From NCBI GenBank assembly GCA_023443285.1, contig JAEZVB010000002.1, positions 65,838 through 129,837 of the forward strand: a DNA stretch of 64,000 bases, in the 5' to 3' direction. The notes under the pieces are model-generated. The model was not told where the DNA came from, did no database searches, and saw nothing but the letters and a program-made list of their open reading frames with translations. The translations under genes and the position numbers were made by a program. This document shows, piece by piece, positions 1-7,912 of the stretch. The DNA is from Bacillota bacterium. GTDB taxonomy: Bacteria > Bacillota > Negativicutes > Sporomusales > Sporomusaceae. Within the stretch, counting starts at the first letter, position 1. Every line of letters begins with the position of its first letter.

Positions 1-503
1 ACGATATTGCTTTGTCCCTGTTTAGCCCCAAATGCTTGTCCTATTCCAACAATGATGGGTAGCATTAATAGCGTTCTTGCCGTTATCGAAGGTACTAAAA
101 AGCTTGTTACCAACATGACAAGAGCGACTGCCCAGTATACTTTGATGGCTGAACCTTTAGCTGAATTCACTAAAACCAAGGCAATTCTTTTGGATAACCC
201 GGATTTCTCCATACACCCTGCCATAATGAAACCGATAACAATTAGCCAGACAGCGGTGTTAGAGTAACCACTAAAAGCGGCTCCTAACTTGGTTGCCCCT
301 AAGGCTGCGAGTAAAAGCACAATAACAAGACCACTAATAGCATCCTCCATGGCCTGAGAGACCCAAACAATAATTGCGAAAACAGCTACGCCCATCGCTT
401 TTTTCCCTTCCATAGAAAGGCCTTTAACTTCGGGCGTTAGCCAAACCACCCCAAATAAACAGGCAAAAGCAACTAAGAGATACAACCATTTCTGTTTGCT
501 CAT
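1..503 (-). CDS. DASS/SLC13-family anion transporter, N-terminal part (partial)
   Basis: The first 167 codons of a gene that continues beyond the left edge. It starts at ATG 503 with a GGAGGGG ribosome site just upstream. The translation begins MSKQKWLYLLVAF and is almost wholly hydrophobic, with several membrane segments. It carries the stretches FAIIVWVSQAMEDAISGLV and YSNTAVWLIVIGFIMAG, which resemble the sodium-coupled dicarboxylate/citrate symporters and anion permeases (DASS, SLC13). It probably imports a di- or tricarboxylate or another anion; the substrate cannot be read from this fragment. Its neighbour upstream is a LytS/LytTR pair, a type that often controls an adjacent transporter gene. 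Confidence 0.8.
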   Translation of the reverse strand, partial: MSKQKWLYLLVAFACLFGVVWLTPEVKGLSMEGKKAMGVAVFAIIVWVSQAMEDAISGLVIVLLLAALGATKLGAAFSGYSNTAVWLIVIGFIMAGCMEKSGLSKRIALVLVNSAKGSAIKVYWAVALVMLVTSFLVPSITARTLLMLPIIVGIGQAFGAKQGQSNI

Positions 504-585
504 ACTTCCCCTCCTCATAAAAATAACGATTTTGAACCTCAACTTAATTTTAAATAATTCTGATAAAATGGACTCTGTTATCTTG

Positions 586-614
586 ACCAACAACAAAAAA
601 AAGCCTACCAGCGG
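586..614 (+). promoter_or_regulatory. Possible LytTR-type direct repeat upstream of the transporter
   Basis: ACCAACAA (586-593) and ACCAGCGG (607-614) are separated by exactly 13 bases that include an A-run. This is the same layout as the stronger sites at 7679 and 11073. The repeat reads on the plus strand while the nearby transporter is on the minus strand, and the second half-site fits poorly, so this is only a candidate. Confidence 0.25.
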
Positions 615-627
615 ATAATAGCAGCAA

Positions 628-650
628 CAAAAAACCGCCTACCTAGGCGG
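628..650 (-). terminator. Intrinsic terminator of the LytS/LytTR unit
   Basis: On the minus strand CCGCCTA and TAGGCGG form a 7-bp stem (650-635) followed by TTTTTTGTTG, directly after the stop of the LytTR regulator. Confidence 0.7.
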
Positions 651-658
651 CCTCCAAA

Positions 659-1438
659 TTACAACTCAATATATTCCTTTAGCCTGGCAGCATACGCCCG
701 ACCGACTGGAACCTCAGTAGCCTTATCTCCTCCTGATTTTTGCAGTATCAAGAGATAGCCTTTGTTAAACCACGTAGCAATCTCTTTAATCTGATTGACA
801 TTCACAATAAAGTTCCGGTGGCAGCGCAAAAACCGTTCTGCCGGCAATTTGCCTTCAAACTCCTGCAGAGTAAGCTTAGTGCGATATACTTCGCCATCCA
901 GAGTTTTAATATAAACCAGGCGATCTTTAGCATAAACAATCTCAATTTTATCGCTGCCGATAATCTCCATGCGATCGCCCTTTTCTACGGAAAACTTGCG
1001 GTCACCGCTTACATTTGATAGCTTCTGCCCTTCCGCCCGCGGCCTTACGCTGGATCTGGCAAGCATTCGTTCAAACTTGCCCATAACTCGGGCAATATCG
1101 TTTTCATCATAGGGTTTCAAAATATAATCCATGGCATTTACGGAAAATGCGGTCAACGCATATTCGTCATAGGCAGTGGCAAATACAATAGCAGGCGCTT
1201 CTTCCACGACCGTCAGTTTTTCAGCCACTTCCATTCCAGTCATTCCCGGCATCTGAATATCCAGAAAAACAATATCCGGCTTAGTAGCCTTTACTAAACC
1301 AAGCGCAGATTCTCCATCCTGCGCCACGCCGATAATAACAAGGTCAGGGTAGGCATCTAAGAGCAAGTCCTGCAATTCCTCAGCCATCAATTTTTCATCA
1401 TCAGCAATAACAACCTTTACATCTTTCAGACGCGTCAT
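659..1438 (-). CDS. LytTR-family response regulator
   Basis: A 259-residue two-domain regulator. The receiver (about 1-125) has the acidic pair D13-D14, the phosphoacceptor D60 in FLDIQMPGM, and the lysine in ILKPYD. A LytTR DNA-binding domain fills roughly residues 160-259, with the typical RFLRCHRNFIVNVNQI stretch. ATG 1438 is chosen because it follows GGAGGTGCACTA at good spacing and overlaps the sensor's stop (TAATG), so the two are translationally coupled. An upstream in-frame start at 1477 would lie inside the sensor gene. It is the partner of the LytS-like kinase and may control the adjacent DASS transporter or the binding-protein cluster further on. Confidence 0.9.
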   Translation of the reverse strand: MTRLKDVKVVIADDEKLMAEELQDLLLDAYPDLVIIGVAQDGESALGLVKATKPDIVFLDIQMPGMTGMEVAEKLTVVEEAPAIVFATAYDEYALTAFSVNAMDYILKPYDENDIARVMGKFERMLARSSVRPRAEGQKLSNVSGDRKFSVEKGDRMEIIGSDKIEIVYAKDRLVYIKTLDGEVYRTKLTLQEFEGKLPAERFLRCHRNFIVNVNQIKEIATWFNKGYLLILQKSGGDKATEVPVGRAYAARLKEYIEL

Positions 1439-3141
1439 TAGTGCACCTCCTGCCAAGGTAAACGAAGCGACACACATGTGCCCCCGTTTTCTTTACTCTC
1501 TATCAAAATACCATACTCATTGCCAAACAGCCGTTGAATCCGGGCATGTACATTACTGAGCCCAATGCCAATACCGCCGCTAAGCGGGGCATCTGACTGT
1601 ACTTCCAGTATTTTGTCAAGATATTCTCTGCTCATACCTACACCGTTGTCTTGTACCGAAATAGAGACTGTCTCCCCTTCCCGCCGTACACGAATTTCAA
1701 TGATACCACCTTCCCTTTTTGGGGAAAGGCCGTGTTTTACAGCGTTTTCGACAAGTACCTGGATAGAAAAAACCGGTACTGCCTGGTTATAGGTTGTTGG
1801 ATCAATGACAGTGACAATTTGGATACGCTCGCCAAACCGCGCTTGCTCTAAGCGGATATAGCTGTCGACAAATTCAATCTCTTCAGTAACAGTATTGACT
1901 TCTTTGCCTGGCCGGATGTGCCGCCTGATGATATCTGACAAATCCTTAATTAGCGCCCGGGCTTTCTCCGGATCTATCCGAATGATAGCTCTAATCGTAC
2001 CTAAGGTGTTGAAAATAAAGTGCGGATGAATTTGCGCCCGCAGTGAGGTATATTCGGCCTGAGCCAACAGCACAGTCTTGGCCTCAAGCTCACCATGCAA
2101 CAATTGCAACCCCAAAAAATCAGCAATACCCTGCACCAGCTCTGCTTCATAAGGAAGGATAACACCGGTACCGGTTTTATAGACTTTGATACTACCCTGA
2201 AAGCGGTTATTAATTAAGAGTGGTGCCTCAATTACCGCCGCAAGCGGACAGCCCTCAACCGGACAGCCAATACTTTGCTTATCATTGGTAATCACAGTCT
2301 GCCTAATTTGCATCGTGCGTTTTGTTGCTGCGGTAATGAAAGGCTGTCCGACAATATGGTGGTCATCACCTTGACCGATAAAGGCCAGTATTTTATCATT
2401 ATCGGTTACTGCCACAGCGTCTGCTTCAATCTCAGAATAGATGATTTCCGCCACAGTTTTAGCTGATTTTTCATGTAAACCGTTCCATAATACCCCATTG
2501 GTTTTTTGAATAACCCGCATTGCCTGTTGAGAAGCCCGTGCCTGAATCTTTTCCTGCTCAGTATACACGTCACGAACAATATAGACAAATAACATGACAC
2601 CCAGGCAATTGGCGATCGTTGTCGGAATGGCGATGACCCGTTCCAGTTCCCAGGCAGCTTCATAGGAACTGGAAAAGGCCAAAATCATAAGCTTAAGAAT
2701 AACTTCAGCACCAAATGCCGCTAGAAAAGCCGTTTTGATTCCTATATTCCGGACACCATACCTGGCATAAATCAACCCGCTGAGATAGCCTACCAAGATA
2801 TTGGCCTCAACCGCCGGCAACACAGTATATCCCCCCATAAAATAACGGGGAATAGCGCCAATAATACCTGCGCCCAAACCCACAATCGGCCCACCCAGTA
2901 ACCCGCCGGCAACGGCACCAACAATCCGTGTGTTGGCCAATGCCCCCATAACCGGAATACTAAGATAGTTACCCAGCCCGGAAAAAAAGCCAAAAATACA
3001 GATTAATATCACTTTATCCCTTAGCCGATATTGCGACTGGCTAAGCGCCCGGCGAAACGGCGGCAGCTGGGTAGTCAAATAAGCCGCTACCCCCAAAACA
3101 GCAATGTTTTTTATTACATCATCCATCAGATTAAGATACAC
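1438..3141 (-). CDS. LytS-like sensor histidine kinase (5TM-GAF-HisK-HATPase)
   Basis: A 567-residue membrane kinase. The first 200 or so residues hold the multi-helix 5TM LYT sensor region, with the typical ANTRIVGAVAGGLLGGPIVG segment. A GAF-like middle (about 215-355) has several cysteines (IGCPVEGCPLA). The histidine kinase domain has its H-box in QIHPHFIFNTL; H374 aligns with the phosphorylated histidine of this family. The ATPase part shows VENAVKHGL, DNGVGM and GIGLSNVHARI. The start is GTG 3141 with GGGAGG five bases upstream; an ATG lies five codons further in. It senses an unknown signal, possibly a carboxylate, and phosphorylates the LytTR regulator encoded next. Confidence 0.9.
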   Translation of the reverse strand: MYLNLMDDVIKNIAVLGVAAYLTTQLPPFRRALSQSQYRLRDKVILICIFGFFSGLGNYLSIPVMGALANTRIVGAVAGGLLGGPIVGLGAGIIGAIPRYFMGGYTVLPAVEANILVGYLSGLIYARYGVRNIGIKTAFLAAFGAEVILKLMILAFSSSYEAAWELERVIAIPTTIANCLGVMLFVYIVRDVYTEQEKIQARASQQAMRVIQKTNGVLWNGLHEKSAKTVAEIIYSEIEADAVAVTDNDKILAFIGQGDDHHIVGQPFITAATKRTMQIRQTVITNDKQSIGCPVEGCPLAAVIEAPLLINNRFQGSIKVYKTGTGVILPYEAELVQGIADFLGLQLLHGELEAKTVLLAQAEYTSLRAQIHPHFIFNTLGTIRAIIRIDPEKARALIKDLSDIIRRHIRPGKEVNTVTEEIEFVDSYIRLEQARFGERIQIVTVIDPTTYNQAVPVFSIQVLVENAVKHGLSPKREGGIIEIRVRREGETVSISVQDNGVGMSREYLDKILEVQSDAPLSGGIGIGLSNVHARIQRLFGNEYGILIESKENGGTCVSLRLPWQEVH

Positions 3142-3360
3142 GATATCCTCCCAGCTAGCACAATTACTACGTAGTAATGCAAGAATTTTTTAATGTAATT
3201 ATATCACAGCTCAACTTTAGTAATTAAGCAATAGTTCAACTTATGTTTTTTACGACAGTAAGAGTACCGCGAGGTGGGAAGGAAAAGCCGCCATTATTCG
3301 AGAATATTATAACAATACTATTTGTAGCAAAAACTGACTGCATTCGACGAAGGTGGTTTG

Positions 3361-5082
3361 ATGGAATTAAGTTATCAGCCGATGGAAGATGCCTGGTTTT
3401 ACCTGTTGGTGGCATTTATATTAGAAGCGCTGGCTGTCTATGTCTTGCGGTATCGCAAAAGTCCGGGGGCTTTGCCGTTGGCGGCATCCTTAGTTAATCG
3501 GTCGATTTGGCTGATTAGTCTTGTCATAATTGGCACAACATCAGATTATGAGAGCAAACTTTTCTGGGTTAATGTTCAGCAAATGACGGCTTCTTTGCCG
3601 GTTGTTTGTTGGCTGGTATTTATGCTGCAGATGACTCATCGCTGGCAGCGGGGCAAACGGCGAAACTGGGCGCTGCTATTTGTGCCGGCTGTGTCTTGGC
3701 TACTGCTGTTCACCAATTCGTGGCATGGCTGGTATTGGACTCAAGTCAGCAGTGGAGATGCTGAGGTGTTGACTTATTCCCGGGGTATAGGAAACTTACT
3801 GATGGTTTCCTATAATTTGTTGTTGCTGCTGCCAATTTTGTATTATATTGTTCAATGGTTGAGAGAATGCAGTGGCCTTCGCCGGCGTCAGGCCATTATT
3901 ATTATAATTGCGCCGGTTATCAGCACGATTGGTACGTTTATTTGGATGTCTATGCAGCATACCTCTCTTTTGTCGTCGCTGCCGCTTAGCTCACTTATTT
4001 CCGGCCTGACTTGGACTTACGGCTTTGTTTATTTGAGATTGCTTAATCTTTTGCCGCTAGCCCAGGCTGCGGCAGTGGAGATAACGGGAAACTGTCTGGC
4101 AGTAGTGGATACAGAAGGCTGGGTTGTTGATTTGAATGCTGCGGGGGCAAAGACTTTAGGGATTACTCCCCCTCAAGCCATAGGAAGACAAGTTGATGAA
4201 GTTTTCGGCAACTGGACTGCTTTTTCGCAAGCACTTGCTGCTGAAACTGCAATAACACAGGAACTCTTCCTGGAAAAAAATAATCAGACAACCTACTATG
4301 AACTTCATAGTGTACAGTTGGCTGACCAACGAGGCCAGAGATTAGGCCAGGCCTTTGTCTGGAAAGATATTACCGAGCAAAAGCAGGCGCAACTCCAGTT
4401 AATGGAGCAGGAGAAAGCGTTGTCTATTCTAACAGAACGAAAGCGTATCGGCAGGGAAATTCATGATGGACGCGGCCAATTGGGCGGGTATTTCCAAATG
4501 GAGCTGCAGACAATCCTGGTATTGCTGGAAAAAAACCAGCCCGAGAAGGCCAAACTTCATGTGGAGCGCCTGAGCGCAATGGCCAGGGAATATAATACCG
4601 ATGTCAGGGAAACCATTGCGGGGCTAAAGATCGGATCAGCTTCTGCTAATAAGGATTTTTTAACCATGCTGCAAGAATATCTGGACAGCTATGAAAAAAA
4701 TTATGGAATTGCCACTGAGATTATTATGGCGCAGCAAACAGATGTCTTGTCATTGGATGTTTCCGCGAAAGTGCAACTGCTTCGCATCACTCAGGAAGCT
4801 CTGAGCAATGTTCGTAAACATGCCAAAGCCAAACGGGTGCAGATTAGTATCCGGTCGGACGATGGTGAGACAAGCGTGTGTGTAGCTGATGACGGACAAG
4901 GTTTTGACACTTCGGCTCCCATCGCAGAAAAAAATCATTATGGGCTGGTGATTATGAAAGAACGGGCTGAGGAGGCCGGGGGAGAATTGCAGATTGAATC
5001 CAAGCCTGGTGCCGGAACCAAAGTAATTGCCAAATTTACCTCACGAAAGGTTGAACAGTATGAAGATATTATTGGTGGATGA
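3361..5082 (+). CDS. 7TM-PAS sensor histidine kinase, NarL/DesK-type
   Basis: A 573-residue kinase. Residues 1-225 form about seven membrane helices of the 7TM histidine-kinase N-terminal type. A PAS domain follows (about 235-345), then a HisKA_3 dimerisation domain with H368 in GREIHDGRGQLGG, and a HATPase_c domain with EALSNVRKHAKA, DDGQGFD and HYGLVIMKERAEEAGG. ATG 3361 is preferred over TTG 3358 because AGGTGG at 3351-3356 leaves four bases to the ATG and only one to the TTG. The 3' end overlaps the response regulator gene by 23 bases, so they are a cognate pair. The ligand is unknown. Confidence 0.9.
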   Translation: MELSYQPMEDAWFYLLVAFILEALAVYVLRYRKSPGALPLAASLVNRSIWLISLVIIGTTSDYESKLFWVNVQQMTASLPVVCWLVFMLQMTHRWQRGKRRNWALLFVPAVSWLLLFTNSWHGWYWTQVSSGDAEVLTYSRGIGNLLMVSYNLLLLLPILYYIVQWLRECSGLRRRQAIIIIIAPVISTIGTFIWMSMQHTSLLSSLPLSSLISGLTWTYGFVYLRLLNLLPLAQAAAVEITGNCLAVVDTEGWVVDLNAAGAKTLGITPPQAIGRQVDEVFGNWTAFSQALAAETAITQELFLEKNNQTTYYELHSVQLADQRGQRLGQAFVWKDITEQKQAQLQLMEQEKALSILTERKRIGREIHDGRGQLGGYFQMELQTILVLLEKNQPEKAKLHVERLSAMAREYNTDVRETIAGLKIGSASANKDFLTMLQEYLDSYEKNYGIATEIIMAQQTDVLSLDVSAKVQLLRITQEALSNVRKHAKAKRVQISIRSDDGETSVCVADDGQGFDTSAPIAEKNHYGLVIMKERAEEAGGELQIESKPGAGTKVIAKFTSRKVEQYEDIIGG

Positions 5083-5710
5083 TCATGCTCTGTTTCTTGA
5101 AGGGATTAAAAACTTTTTAGAGGTTAATGACATAGAGGTGCTTGGTACGGCTCAAAGCAGCGAGGAAGCGCTGACGAAAACCGGGATATTGAAACCGGAA
5201 ATCATCTTGATGGATGTTCAGATGGAAGAGTGTGATGGCATTGCCACCACCCGGCTGATAAAGCAAAAGTATCCTGAAGTCAAAGTCGTTATGCTTACCG
5301 CCTGTGAAGACGAGGACAGTCTTTTTGCGGCAATGCAGGCCGGAGCGGTAGGATATTTGATAAAAAGCATGGAACCACAACAATTTTTGTACCAGCTAAC
5401 AAGTTTGCAAGACGGAGAATTGCCGCTCGCTCCTGGTTTTGCCAAACGGCTGCTTGGAGAATTTACCCGCCGCCGTCAGACAGGAGCGGAAGCGGATGAG
5501 GAATCAGAGCAGCAATTGACTGCTCGGCAGACGGAAGTCCTGCAGTTGCTGACAGAAGGCCTGACTTACCGGGAGATTGCCCACAGGTTAGAGCTAAAAG
5601 TAGTTACTGTCAAATACCATATTAAGGAGATCATTACTAAACTGCATCTGTCTAACCGGGCTCAGTTGATTGCGCATGCGTCCCGGCTGGGGCTGACCGG
5701 AGAAAAATAG
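5060..5710 (+). CDS. NarL/FixJ-family response regulator
   Basis: A 216-residue regulator. The receiver has D7/D8, the phosphoacceptor D52 (IILMDVQME), threonine in VVMLTAC and lysine in YLIKSM. The C-terminal LuxR-type helix-turn-helix reads LTARQTEVLQLLTEGLTYRE, then KVVTVKYHIKEIITKL. ATG 5060 is used because the protein then starts at the first receiver strand (MKILLVDDH), and AAAGG at 5046-5050 serves as ribosome site. An ORF extension to 5027 is not needed. It is translationally coupled to the preceding kinase. Three direct repeats just downstream of its stop could be its operators. Confidence 0.92.
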   Translation: MKILLVDDHALFLEGIKNFLEVNDIEVLGTAQSSEEALTKTGILKPEIILMDVQMEECDGIATTRLIKQKYPEVKVVMLTACEDEDSLFAAMQAGAVGYLIKSMEPQQFLYQLTSLQDGELPLAPGFAKRLLGEFTRRRQTGAEADEESEQQLTARQTEVLQLLTEGLTYREIAHRLELKVVTVKYHIKEIITKLHLSNRAQLIAHASRLGLTGEK

Positions 5711-5735
5711 TTTCGAAGCCATTGAAGTGAATATA

Positions 5736-5820
5736 ACTATCCCAAGGTATAGCCGACAAACTATCCAAAAGTATAGTGTTGGCTATACTTTTATTTTTTT
5801 TTAGACTATACCAAAGGTAG
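5736..5820. repeat. Three direct repeats with dyad symmetry, possible operators
   Basis: ACTATCCCAAGGTATAG (5736-5752), ACTATCCAAAAGTATAG (5760-5776) and ACTATACCAAAGGTAG (5805-5820) share an ACTAT-CCAAAGGTATAG-like core that is partly palindromic. The second copy overlaps the hairpin at 5767. They lie between the NarL-type regulator and the receiver-like gene and may bind a regulator. Confidence 0.4.
5767..5802 (+). terminator. Intrinsic terminator after the NarL-type pair
   Basis: AAAAGTATAG (5767-5776) and CTATACTTTT (5783-5792) make a perfect 10-bp stem with a six-base loop, followed by nine T residues (5794-5802). The stem is A+T-rich, so efficiency is uncertain. Confidence 0.65.
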
Positions 5821-5891
5821 GTATCAGGAGTATTTGTCTTTGCTATCATGATTTTTGTAAGAAAGGCAACGTTAGTAAATACAACAGGCAG

Positions 5892-6260
5892 GTGATTGGT
5901 CTGAAACAACGGTTGGAAGTAGGCATATGCGGCAATAGTCTGTTTTTAAACGGAATGGCGGCAAGTCTTCAGGAAAGGGGACTATTTCGGATAAGTCACC
6001 TGGAAAAATCCCTGGCGGAAGCCATGCTGGATATTAAGATGCTGTCTCCCTATGCCATGCTATTTGAATATAGTGAAGCCGAAAGACCTGCAATAGCTGC
6101 GCTGCTGCGGGAACATCCCGGTATTAAACTGATAGGACTTGAGGCTGAACGCAATTCTCTTGTCGTATTTTCCGGCAGAGAGCATACTGTGACCAATGTG
6201 GAAGAACTGACCCAGATAATTGCAGAGATAAAAGAATGTAAGAACAGAGGTGAATGGTGA
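5892..6260 (+). CDS. Receiver-like protein without a phosphoacceptor aspartate (uncharacterised)
   Basis: A 122-residue protein with alternating strands and helices in receiver-like order: VGICGNSLFLNGM, a helix, AMLFEYSEAERPAIAALLRE, then IKLIGLEAERNSLVVF. Where a phosphoacceptor aspartate would stand there is FEYSE, and the N-terminal acidic pair is missing, so it may be a pseudo-receiver. The start is unclear: GTG 5892 is the first in-frame start after the upstream stop, but AGGTG at 5890-5894 overlaps it and would also suit a rare CTG at 5901. Its stop overlaps the start of the LytTR regulator (TGATG), which suggests a shared transcript and joint role. I do not recognise the family with confidence. 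Confidence 0.65.
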   Translation: MIGLKQRLEVGICGNSLFLNGMAASLQERGLFRISHLEKSLAEAMLDIKMLSPYAMLFEYSEAERPAIAALLREHPGIKLIGLEAERNSLVVFSGREHTVTNVEELTQIIAEIKECKNRGEW

Positions 6261-6994
6261 TGATGATTCGAACAGTATTGGTTTATGATGACTCTGCTAC
6301 CTTAACCGATTGGCACGATATGCTTGCAAGATTTCCTGAATTTGCTATAACTGAAATAAGTAATGACCATGAAAGTGCTTTGAAACTTTGCGAACGACAG
6401 GAAGCAGAAGTTGTCTTTATCGATCTTGAGATTAATAAAGCAATCGAATTAGTAACAGCCATACGGCATGTTAACCCTACTATAATTACTGTTTTTGTGA
6501 GTGCCTGCAGTGATTACGCAGTAAAAGCCTTTGAAATGAATGCCCAGGATTATTTGGTTAAGCCTATTACCCAAGAGCGGTTGAGCATTACTGCCAAAAA
6601 GCTCAACTATCTGGTCAGGCTGCGGCAGCCAGTTACAGCAACTGCCGCACTGACAGCTATCGATGCAATCCCCGGCAAAAACAATGGACGCATTTATTTA
6701 CTAAAAATACAGGATATTCTCTACTTTACTACCATCGGCAGAAATGTATTTGCTGTCATTGCTGACGGCTTATACAAGCTGCAAGGCAGTCTGGCCTACT
6801 GGGAAAAACGTTTGCCGCCGGAGAAATTCTTCCGCTGCCACAACGGGTATATTGTCAATCTGAGTAAGATCGAATACATCGCACCTTTTTTCAAAAACGC
6901 CTATTCCATCAAAATTACCGGCAGTGCAGAGTCGGTTCCGGTCAGCCGGACTTTTGCAAAAGGCCTGAAACAGCGTGTTCTGCTAAAGGCGTAA
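6260..6994 (+). CDS. LytTR-family response regulator (second copy)
   Basis: A 244-residue regulator with a receiver (D10/D11, phosphoacceptor D55 in VVFIDLEIN, lysine in YLVKPI) and a C-terminal LytTR domain ending in KFFRCHNGYIVNLSKIEYI and SVPVSRTFAKGL. The receiver lacks the usual MPGM after the aspartate. ATG 6260 is favoured because it overlaps the previous stop (TGATG) and lies nine bases from AGAGG; ATG 6254, GTG 6257 and ATG 6263 are in frame too. No LytS-like kinase adjoins it, so it may be driven by the receiver-like protein or by the kinase at 1438. It is the best candidate to bind the direct repeats at 7535-7707 and 11073-11101. Confidence 0.88.
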   Translation: MMIRTVLVYDDSATLTDWHDMLARFPEFAITEISNDHESALKLCERQEAEVVFIDLEINKAIELVTAIRHVNPTIITVFVSACSDYAVKAFEMNAQDYLVKPITQERLSITAKKLNYLVRLRQPVTATAALTAIDAIPGKNNGRIYLLKIQDILYFTTIGRNVFAVIADGLYKLQGSLAYWEKRLPPEKFFRCHNGYIVNLSKIEYIAPFFKNAYSIKITGSAESVPVSRTFAKGLKQRVLLKA

Positions 6995-7004
6995 TAAAGC
7001 TTGT

Positions 7005-7056
7005 AAATGAATAAAAACGCCTGCCTAAATTTTTAGGCAAGCGTTTTTATTCATTT
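7005..7056. terminator. Bidirectional intrinsic terminator
   Basis: A 25-bp stem with a single mismatch and a two-base loop (7005-7029 with 7032-7056) lies between convergent genes. T-runs occur in the 3' arm on both strands (GCGTTTTTATTCATT on plus, mirrored on minus). Confidence 0.85.
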
Positions 7057-7077
7057 GTTGATGGATCATAATCGCAA

Positions 7078-7419
7078 TTATTGCAGATTAGCAGTTCCGC
7101 TGGCATCCAGAACAATTTGAGAAACGCCACGCAGATCCAGGTTGCTCCAGGAAATTGTGTTGCCATCCGGATCAAGTGCTTGCATATCCCAAGCGCCGGC
7201 ATCAGGATCTAAGCTAATGCCAACTTGTGTACCGCTTGGCATTACTTCGCTTCCCAAAAGATCGCCGCCCCAATTATTTTGGCTGGAAAGCGAAATGTTA
7301 AGTTCATGGATTTCGACGCCGGTCTGATTGATCAGGGTGAACGTAGCTGCTGAAGCAATGCTTGAGAACATCAGCATACATAAAGATAGAACGACAACCA
7401 GGATAAGACTTTTTTTCAT
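7078..7419 (-). CDS. Small secreted protein of unknown function
   Basis: A 113-residue protein with a clear signal peptide (MKKSLILVVVLSLCMLMFSS, cleavage near ASA-AT at residue 28). The mature part is a single small beta-rich domain with motifs IHELNISLSSQNNWGGDLLG and GAWDMQALDPDGNTISW. This Trp/Gly/Asp-rich pattern recurs in small exported bacterial proteins of unknown role, as I recall. ATG 7419 follows GGAGGAATCTACT; an in-frame ATG at 7434 lies over the ribosome site. It stands alone, divergent from the binding-protein operon, with the LytTR-type repeats lying between them; it could share that control. Confidence 0.75.
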   Translation of the reverse strand: MKKSLILVVVLSLCMLMFSSIASAATFTLINQTGVEIHELNISLSSQNNWGGDLLGSEVMPSGTQVGISLDPDAGAWDMQALDPDGNTISWSNLDLRGVSQIVLDASGTANLQ

Positions 7420-7534
7420 AGTAGATTCCTCCAAAAGTTTATTTCGTATGGTTATATACTATGAACAGTGTGAATTTCCTTCTTCATAAAACGCCGTATA
7501 CAGCTGAAAAACAGCGATATTTAACGAAAAATGC

Positions 7535-7584
7535 ACCTGTTGTCGCAATATCGGTGCCAAACAAGCACAAAAAAGCACCAGTTA
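7535..7584 (+). promoter_or_regulatory. Upstream LytTR-type half-site array
   Basis: Three half-sites with exactly 13 bases between neighbours: ACCTGTTG (7535-7542), GCCAAACA (7556-7563) and ACCAGTTA (7577-7584). The second spacer, AGCACAAAAAAGC, resembles the spacers at 7687 and 11081. The 21-bp period places all half-sites on one DNA face. The first two are weaker matches than the third. Confidence 0.45.
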
Positions 7585-7678
7585 CGCATTTTGCGATTTT
7601 TTTGGTAAATAAAAGCGAGATTGCATGTACCAGATAGGGAGATATGACGAAGGGTTAGTCATTCGCTACCGAAAATCC

Positions 7679-7747
7679 ACCAGTTATTCACAAAAAAGAA
7701 CCAACTATGCCAAAAATCTTTCCGGTGGCCTTGGGGCAAGGTATACT
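7679..7747 (+). promoter_or_regulatory. LytTR-type direct repeat and promoter of the binding-protein operon
   Basis: ACCAGTTA (7679-7686), 13 bases (TTCACAAAAAAGA), then ACCAACTA (7700-7707). A TATACT -10 box lies at 7742-7747, 34 bases after the repeat, with no good -35 hexamer at 7719-7724, as expected for an activated promoter. The same repeat, spacer type and distance occur at 11073-11140. The form ACC-N5-N13-ACC-N5 matches what is known for LytTR regulators such as BtsR/YehT. Which regulator binds is an inference. Confidence 0.6.
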
Positions 7748-7781
7748 AAACTAAGCAAAAATTAGCAAAGGAGGATCGACT

Positions 7782-7859
7782 TTGGATGGAGATACAATTT
7801 ATATGTTTATAAAGTTCCCTAAACTCCCGCTTTTAACTGTGCCTACAGGGAACAGCTGA
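7782..7859 (+). CDS. Possible 25-codon leader peptide
   Basis: A strong ribosome site (AAAGGAGG at 7767-7774) sits seven bases before TTG 7782, which opens a 25-codon frame ending at TGA 7857-7859 (LDGDTIYMFIKFPKLPLLTV and five more). The only other start served by this site, ATG 7786, gives just eight codons. The frame ends inside the stem-loop at 7822-7869. Translation is not proven; the ribosome site is the main support. Confidence 0.35.
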   Translation: MDGDTIYMFIKFPKLPLLTVPTGNS

Positions 7860-7869
7860 AAGCGGGAGT
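7822..7869 (+). promoter_or_regulatory. Leader stem-loop before the binding-protein operon
   Basis: ACTCCCGCTTT and AAAGCGGGAGT form an 11-bp stem at the ends of 7822-7869, with a further short CTGT/ACAG pairing inside. No T-run follows, so it is not an ordinary terminator. It may stabilise the mRNA or respond to the leader peptide's translation. Confidence 0.5.
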
Positions 7870-7912
7870 ATTAAAATAACCAGATTGAAAATACAGGAAA
7901 GGCAGGTATACT

